NCBI GenBank assembly: GCA_052273485.1
Contig: DAVZID010000007.1
Coordinates: 1 to 64,000 of the forward strand
DNA from: Anthropogastromicrobium sp052273485
GTDB taxonomy: Bacteria; Bacillota; Clostridia; Lachnospirales; Lachnospiraceae
Reading direction: 5' to 3'
DNA length: 64,000 nt
In this document: one piece after another, positions 59,161-64,000 of the stretch
Layout of the letters: the number at the start of each line of letters is the position of its first letter
Numbering within the stretch: position 1 is the stretch's first letter
Program-made: the position numbers and the translations under genes
Notes under the pieces: generated by a model
Database searches by the model: none
The model's input: only the letters and a program-made list of their open reading frames with translations
Told to the model about the DNA's origin: nothing

Positions 59161-60996
59161 ATGACGATGAAACAATTGAAAAAATTTATTGATCATTTTC
59201 GGCCCTCACGCCATATCATGATAAAAAGCTGGTTTGCCACTACACTTATTGTTGTGGCAAGCCTGCTTTTCATCAGTCTTGGATCACAGGTCTTTTTACG
59301 GAATTATTTTTTATCACATGCACTGGCACGCGCTGAAAATAACACAGCCAGCACGGCTCAGGCATTTGAAAATGCACTTTATTCTATAACGACTCGATTT
59401 GTTGATATTTGTGGAACAACTGAATTTAAAAACAGATTTTCACGAATACGACGCTGCAAAAATGAAGATTACACTAAACTTAACAGTGATCTTCAGGATA
59501 CACTTCACGATCTGTATGTATCTAATTCGCTTATTCGCTCTGCCCTAATTACAAGCAAAACAGGAATGATTTATCACCGCTTTAGTGAAAAGCTTTTTAC
59601 AACTACTGACTATACACTTGGAAATCCAGCCGAGTCCATATGCGGCATAACTATACTTCCTGAGCAGACAAGCCCATTTTTAGATCAGCAGACTGTAATT
59701 CCTATTGCCATTCCTCTTACCTATATGGAAAATACAACCATTGTGATTGTAGCAGACAGCATTGAGTCATCTGATGCCATTTTATTTCTCTTGCTTGATG
59801 CTGGAATGGTTCGCGATTTTCTTCACACCTATAGTAATCGAAGCTTAGAAGGGTCTTACTATCTGCTTGACTCCGGTAATCTTATCGCAGATGCCTCAAG
59901 AACTAATGCAAAATTGCCTGACAGTGATGTATTTCGTCCTCTGCCAAATCGCAAGGATGCCCTTACAATTGAACAAAAAGATGCTTATCTGATCTTAAAC
60001 CGAATTGGAAACAGATCGCTTTGTCTGGCCAATTTAATTTCTATGGACCAGCTGCTGTCATCGCTTCACACCATTCAGTCTTATCTGTATCTTGCTATTT
60101 TAGTTGTACTTTTAACAATCACTGTCGGTACACTGATTGCCTCCAATCTGATTACCAGATCACTCTCAAAGCTGATCAGTGCTGTGTCTGCAATTGAAAA
60201 TCAGACTTATGATTCAAGTCAGATTTTAACTCAGTCAGACGAACTTGGTCAGCTAAGCAAGTCGCTTGATTCCATGTATCAGACAATTCAGCTGCAAATC
60301 GAACAGATTAAACAGGAACGTCAGGCCAAATACAATGCTGAGATACGACTTTTTTCAGAGCAGATCAATCCACATTTTCTATATAACACGCTTGAATATA
60401 TAAATATGGAAGTCTACGGCAATCACACAAAAAATGCCTCCATGATGATTCAAAACTTAGCTGACTTTATGCGGATCGGTCTTAATTTCGGTGGTGAACT
60501 TATTCCAATCTCAAAGGAACTTGCACACGTTCAGGCATATGTCAATATCATGAATTACCGTTTCAGCCATAAGATATGCTTTACGACTGACATTTCAAAA
60601 GAGCTGCTATCATATGAAATTTTAAAAATCATTCTTCAGCCGCTCGTTGAAAACTCAATTCGTCATGGATTTGGACTTGATAACAGTTCCAATTATCTTG
60701 ATTTACCGTCTATAAAAATTGAGGGATACCGTGACGATCCATGGCTATATCTTCGCGTCATTGACAATGGTTCAGGAATTGATATTGAAAGAGCGACACA
60801 AATTTTACATACTGGTACAGATGGTCAAAAACATGTTGGTCTTAATAATGTCTACCAAAGACTAGTATTTTTCTATGGAAAAGCGGCACAGATCACTTTT
60901 TCTTCTATTCCATACTATGAAAATATTGTACAGATCAGGATCCCCTTTATTTATCCGATTACTGATTTTGAGGAGGAACACATTGAAACAAAATAA
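59161..60996 (+). CDS. Sensor histidine kinase (YesM-like)
   Basis: A 611-residue membrane kinase: first membrane helix about residues 23-45, a large outer sensing domain (about 46-305), second helix (about 308-332, LAILVVLLTITVGTLIASNL), HAMP, then the His_kinase motif SEQINPHFLYNTLEYINME (phospho-His) and an HATPase with ENSIRHGFG and GLNNVYQRL. It is the partner of the AraC-type regulator 26 bases upstream. No strong ribosome-binding site precedes the ATG; translation may be coupled to the regulator. Confidence 0.95.
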   Translation: MTMKQLKKFIDHFRPSRHIMIKSWFATTLIVVASLLFISLGSQVFLRNYFLSHALARAENNTASTAQAFENALYSITTRFVDICGTTEFKNRFSRIRRCKNEDYTKLNSDLQDTLHDLYVSNSLIRSALITSKTGMIYHRFSEKLFTTTDYTLGNPAESICGITILPEQTSPFLDQQTVIPIAIPLTYMENTTIVIVADSIESSDAILFLLLDAGMVRDFLHTYSNRSLEGSYYLLDSGNLIADASRTNAKLPDSDVFRPLPNRKDALTIEQKDAYLILNRIGNRSLCLANLISMDQLLSSLHTIQSYLYLAILVVLLTITVGTLIASNLITRSLSKLISAVSAIENQTYDSSQILTQSDELGQLSKSLDSMYQTIQLQIEQIKQERQAKYNAEIRLFSEQINPHFLYNTLEYINMEVYGNHTKNASMMIQNLADFMRIGLNFGGELIPISKELAHVQAYVNIMNYRFSHKICFTTDISKELLSYEILKIILQPLVENSIRHGFGLDNSSNYLDLPSIKIEGYRDDPWLYLRVIDNGSGIDIERATQILHTGTDGQKHVGLNNVYQRLVFFYGKAAQITFSSIPYYENIVQIRIPFIYPITDFEEEHIETK

Positions 60997-61684
60997 TACA
61001 AATAAAACCTTTAAAACTGAGCTTGCAAAATTAAAACAGATGAACATGGAAGACCGCATATGGTATATCTGGGAATATTATAAGCTCCAGATTTTTGCAG
61101 TTTTTCTAGTCATATTTCTTTTATATGAAGCAGGCGCTTGCATCTACCGTAACCTTCAGGATACTATGCTTTACTGCGTAACAGTAAATGAAACAAGTCT
61201 TCTCTCCTCTGATTTTTCTGTCGTTCAAAAGGAATTTGAAGAAAAAAATGGTTTTGACAAAACTTGGAAGCAAAACACTATTTTTGACTGTTCTTTATCT
61301 GTTGATGACAGCAACAAAGAAGTTTATGACCAGTATTATAACACCGCATCAAACATTAAGCTAACCTCGCTTCTTGCAACTGATACGGTAGACGTTTTAA
61401 TTACAGTTCCACAAATGTTTTCCTACTACACGGCACAAAATGCCTGCCTTGATCTTTCTTCTTTTCTTTCTGAGGATTTATATGAAAAACTCGAAAAAGA
61501 AAACCGTCTTTTAACAGCAGTTGACGGCGACGGAAATAAAATCTGTACAGGAATTTCACTAGATGACAGTTACGTTTCGTCTAAACTTCCACTCTCAGAC
61601 GGATCCTCTCTTTCTGTCTGCACTGACAAAAATCATCCAGATGTTATTCAATATTTTATAAAATATTGTCTTTGGGGAAAATAA
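60983..61684 (+). CDS. Membrane-anchored extracytoplasmic protein, unknown function
   Basis: A 233-residue protein. I choose the TTG at 60983 because GAGGAGG lies six to seven bases upstream; the start is inside the last codons of the kinase gene (14-base overlap). Residues 1-30 are basic and helical (MNMEDRIWYIWEYYKLQ), then one membrane helix (IFAVFLVIFLLYEAGACI), with the remaining about 180 residues outside. Similar 'RIWYIWEYYK' proteins occur beside transport loci in Lachnospiraceae. Coupling to YesM suggests an accessory role in sensing, which is inference. Confidence 0.8.
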   Translation: MKQNNTNKTFKTELAKLKQMNMEDRIWYIWEYYKLQIFAVFLVIFLLYEAGACIYRNLQDTMLYCVTVNETSLLSSDFSVVQKEFEEKNGFDKTWKQNTIFDCSLSVDDSNKEVYDQYYNTASNIKLTSLLATDTVDVLITVPQMFSYYTAQNACLDLSSFLSEDLYEKLEKENRLLTAVDGDGNKICTGISLDDSYVSSKLPLSDGSSLSVCTDKNHPDVIQYFIKYCLWGK

Positions 61685-61687
61685 TTA

Positions 61688-61879
61688 GTTACAGTTCATG
61701 GATAAGCCAATATTGCGGCAAAGCCCGAAGGTGAATGGCTTTCACGAGCCGGACACTTGGAGCAGGTCTTTCAAAGTAATGTTTGATAACAAAAAACATA
61801 ACAGGAGCCTGCGGAGTTTGGTCCGGCGACGAAACCATTGCACCGGAGGGCTTTCATAGCATAACGCATGAACTGTAAC
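61688..61879. repeat. Intergenic structured element, copy B, with 13-bp terminal inverted repeats
   Basis: GTTACAGTTCATG (61688-61700) and its exact reverse complement (61867-61879) bound the element. Inside, AAAGCCC-GAA-GGTG (from 61720) pairs with CACC-GGA-GGGCTTT (to 61854), then ATGG/CCAT, CCGGAC/GTCCGG and GCAGG/CCTGC. GGTGAATGGCTTTCACGAG resembles copy A. Most of the 190 bases can form one long rod. It fills the gap between the anchored protein and cupin genes; no ORF lies in it. Confidence 0.7.
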
Positions 61880-61919
61880 AATAATTATAAAATCTGTTGT
61901 ATTTTCCCTGAAAAGTGTC

Positions 61920-61948
61920 CTGTCATTTGTCAATTTTCATGGTATACT
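61920..61948 (+). promoter_or_regulatory. Probable promoter of the cupin-NifU-like-mannosidase unit
   Basis: CTGTCA (61920-61925) and TATACT (61943-61948) have a 17-base spacer. It stands about 50 bases before the cupin gene. Confidence 0.6.
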
Positions 61949-61995
61949 TACCATAAGGGATTTTTATCCAGATTAAAATTTACGGAGGTTTCATT

Positions 61996-62322
61996 ATGTT
62001 TGTACACAACAATACGGTAACTGCTACACCATGTGAGCCAGGCGTTTCACGCAAGGTTATGGCTTATAACGATCAGGTTATGATGTGTGAGATCACATTC
62101 GAAAAGGGTGCAAAGGGCAATTTCCACACTCATCCACACGTTCAGACTACTTACATCGTAAAGGGAAGCTTTGCTTTCACAATTGATGGAGAAACTCAGG
62201 TGGTAAACGCAGGTGACAGCATTTTAATGCCGTCCAATAGTCTTCACGGATGTGAATGTCTTGAGGCTGGTGTTTTGTGCGATGTTTTCACACCAATGCG
62301 TGAGGATTTCATCAAGAAATAA
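61996..62322 (+). CDS. Single-domain cupin protein
   Basis: A 108-residue cupin with both motifs: GNFHTHPHVQTTYIVKGSF (metal-binding His residues) and GDSILMPSNSLHGCECLEAG. Small cupins in sugar loci are often sugar isomerases, such as KdgF-like proteins that open unsaturated uronates; KdgF is a close comparison in size and in its uronate context, but the assignment is not proven. GGAGG lies before the ATG. It begins a plus-strand unit with the NifU-like and GH38 genes. Confidence 0.88.
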   Translation: MFVHNNTVTATPCEPGVSRKVMAYNDQVMMCEITFEKGAKGNFHTHPHVQTTYIVKGSFAFTIDGETQVVNAGDSILMPSNSLHGCECLEAGVLCDVFTPMREDFIKK

Positions 62323-62355
62323 GGAACAAATTAAAAAAAGAGAAAGGATAACGCC

Positions 62356-62592
62356 ATGAAAGAATATATTGAAAACGTTCTGGCTCCGAAGCTTCAGGGT
62401 GATGGCGGCTGGGTCGAGTTCGTCTCCTATGAAAATGGAAAATTAACTCTGATCTTCCGCGGCGAATGTTCCAAATGTCTGATTTTAAACCGCTGTGTAG
62501 ACTGGATTGCCCAGCAAATCAAAGAGGCAAAGGGCGAAACGGTTGAAATCACAGCCATTCGCAAAAAGCCATTTTTCTGGGACAATAACTAA
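62356..62592 (+). CDS. Small NifU-like protein
   Basis: A 78-residue protein resembling the C-terminal domain of NifU/Nfu: VLAPKLQGDGGWVEFVSYEN matches the 'LxxDGGxVEfV' opening, and GECSKCLILNRC supplies the CxxC. Nfu domains carry or deliver iron-sulfur clusters. Its place between a cupin and an alpha-mannosidase is unexpected. There is an AAAGGA site nine bases before the ATG. It could have lost cluster binding and serve another role. Confidence 0.7.
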   Translation: MKEYIENVLAPKLQGDGGWVEFVSYENGKLTLIFRGECSKCLILNRCVDWIAQQIKEAKGETVEITAIRKKPFFWDNN

Positions 62593-62614
62593 TTAGATAA
62601 GAGAGGATTTTACT

Positions 62615-64000
62615 ATGGCTCATGTAAAAGTTGTCCGCCGCAGTATGAGACCGGAGGAATGGACTGACCTTCGTTTTGTATGGCTGCAGCGCGGCATTTA
62701 TGAAGAGAAATTTGAAATTACAGATCTTGAGATTCGCGATGCCAGACAGATTTCAGAGGATCAATACGAATATTATTCTGATGAATATCGTCCGTTAAAG
62801 AAAGACGACATGTATTTCACCCCAGATGGAACTGCCTTTATCCGCGGCCATGTGCAGATTCCAGCACATATGAAGGGAAAAAACATCTACTTTACACTTC
62901 ATACAGCAGCTGAGATGATCGTTAAAATTAATGGAAAGTATGTTGGCGGCGTTGACCCGAACCGTGAACGCATACTGCTTAATCCATATATTGATTCTGA
63001 CGATCTTACAATTGAGATTGAAGCATATAACCGTTCTAAGCCGGATGATGAGAGAAACCCTGCCTCTCTTGCACACCGTGGCTGCCGCCAGATCTTCGAG
63101 GGAGCTTATCTTGCAACCATCCGTGATAATGTACAGTCTCTTGTTTATGACTATATCTTATTTATGGATATCGCTCACAGCGAGTATTTTAATGAAGACT
63201 ACCGCAAATTTTTGTTCCGTGAACTGAGCAAGGCACTTGACTTCATTGATTTTGACACCTATGAGGGTGTCGATGAGGCTGCTGAGTATGTAGAAAAGAA
63301 TATCTACTCTAACACAGACTTCAAAGGCAGCGGTGATGTTGCTTTAGTTGGTCACTCTCATCTTGATATTGCTTATTATTGGCGCCGTATCCATGCTGTA
63401 CATAAAAATGCAAGAACCATTCTTATTCAGCTTCGTCTTATGGATCAGTATCCAGAGTTTAAATATACTCACACACAGGCATACACCTATGAAACACTGG
63501 AAAAGTATTATCCAGAACTATTTGCTGAATTAAAGGAAAAGATTGCAGCTGGTCAGTTTGAACCTGTTGGTGCGATGTATGTCGAGCCAGACTGTAACGT
63601 TCCGTCCGCAGAGAGCTTAATCCGTCAGTGCTTATATGGACAGCTGTACTTTAGAAAGGCATTTGGACGCACCATAGACAATGCATGGCTTCCGGACGTT
63701 TTTGGAAACAGTTGGATTCTTCCTCAGATCCTAAAAAAGAGTGGTGTTGATTACTTTGTTTCTAACAAGATGTCCACCTGGAACGATACAAACCGTTTCC
63801 CGCACAACAACTTTATCTGGAAGGGTATCGACGGAAGCTGCGTATATGCCTGCGTTCCTCCGACACACTTTATTACCTGGAACATGCCAAGTCAGATTCA
63901 GGAAAACTGGGAAGCTTATCAGGATAAGGAAACTGGCGGCCAGACACTAAACATGTATGGCTACGGAGACGGTGGTTCTGGATGTACCGAGGAAATGCTT
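62615..64000 (+). CDS. GH38 alpha-mannosidase, 3' part beyond the window
   Basis: 462 codons are visible and the frame is open to the window end; family members reach about 800-1050 residues. An N-terminal beta domain precedes the GH38 barrel with VALVGHSHLDIAYYWR (zinc His/Asp), GQFEPVGAMYVEPDCNVPSA and WLPDVFGNSWILPQI, whose Asp361 aligns with the GH38 nucleophile. It should remove alpha-linked mannose from oligosaccharides. No signal peptide, so cytoplasmic. GAGAGG lies eight bases before the ATG. It follows the NifU-like gene by 22 bases. Confidence 0.93.
   Translation, partial: MAHVKVVRRSMRPEEWTDLRFVWLQRGIYEEKFEITDLEIRDARQISEDQYEYYSDEYRPLKKDDMYFTPDGTAFIRGHVQIPAHMKGKNIYFTLHTAAEMIVKINGKYVGGVDPNRERILLNPYIDSDDLTIEIEAYNRSKPDDERNPASLAHRGCRQIFEGAYLATIRDNVQSLVYDYILFMDIAHSEYFNEDYRKFLFRELSKALDFIDFDTYEGVDEAAEYVEKNIYSNTDFKGSGDVALVGHSHLDIAYYWRRIHAVHKNARTILIQLRLMDQYPEFKYTHTQAYTYETLEKYYPELFAELKEKIAAGQFEPVGAMYVEPDCNVPSAESLIRQCLYGQLYFRKAFGRTIDNAWLPDVFGNSWILPQILKKSGVDYFVSNKMSTWNDTNRFPHNNFIWKGIDGSCVYACVPPTHFITWNMPSQIQENWEAYQDKETGGQTLNMYGYGDGGSGCTEEML

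Overview
The window looks like a chromosomal segment of a spore-forming Lachnospiraceae gut Firmicute (Roseburia/Lachnospira/Agathobacter-like; genus not proven). The evidence is a set of small families I associate with that group (DUF6145, DUF5688, DUF5662, TIGR04086), SpoVB- and YlmC/YmxH-type sporulation-linked proteins, sigma-A promoters of the TTGACA-17-TATAAT type, AGGAGG ribosome-binding sites, and a surface autolysin with repeated YADLRxAFG modules. No CRISPR array, intact insertion sequence or prophage was seen.

Layout. 1-2.1 kb is an AT-rich, gene-poor edge with one secreted protein, a frameshifted ORF and direct/inverted repeats; it ends at the lysS terminator. 2.1-8.4 kb is a minus-strand series argF - small membrane protein - birA - DUF6145 - dusB - greA - lysS, with lysS carrying an extra C-terminal tRNA-binding domain. 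8.5-13.6 kb holds a SpoVB-like flippase, DUF5662, a cellobiose phosphorylase behind a LacI-type palindrome, and a small membrane protein. 13.6-20 kb is aroE - membrane protein - MoxR ATPase - DUF58 - transglutaminase. 20-25.7 kb carries DUF5688, tRNA-Arg(CCG), efp, aroK, yqeG, nrdR, ymxH and prfC. 25.8-29 kb is a 1082-residue secreted glucosaminidase. 29-39.8 kb has hisS, hemZ, an MBL hydrolase, relA, a sugar isomerase, recJ and a Y-family polymerase pair. 39.9-44.6 kb is leuB-ilvD-ilvB. 44.9-46.8 kb has YerC, an arginase-like enzyme and a HAD phosphatase.

46.9-64 kb is a carbohydrate-use locus. A leftward cluster encodes a CUT1 ABC importer, a GH28 enzyme, a large unrecognised (probably carbohydrate-active) protein, and uxuA/uxuB for the uronate branch. 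Diverging from it are a YesN/YesM-type two-component system, a small anchored protein, a cupin, a NifU-like small protein and a GH38 alpha-mannosidase cut by the window edge. None of the three putative hydrolases has an evident signal peptide, so imported oligosaccharides containing uronic acid and alpha-mannose are the likely substrate (inference).

The least explained signals are a dispersed family of structured intergenic elements sharing exact words (about 5.99, 46.86 and 61.69 kb, perhaps also 0.07 kb), an 18-bp perfect inverted repeat that places the ymxH start codon in a stem, stacked alternative hairpins in the argF and leuB leaders, the unrecognised 814-residue protein, and the surface repeat module. 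All functional statements rest on reading motifs; no database search was possible.
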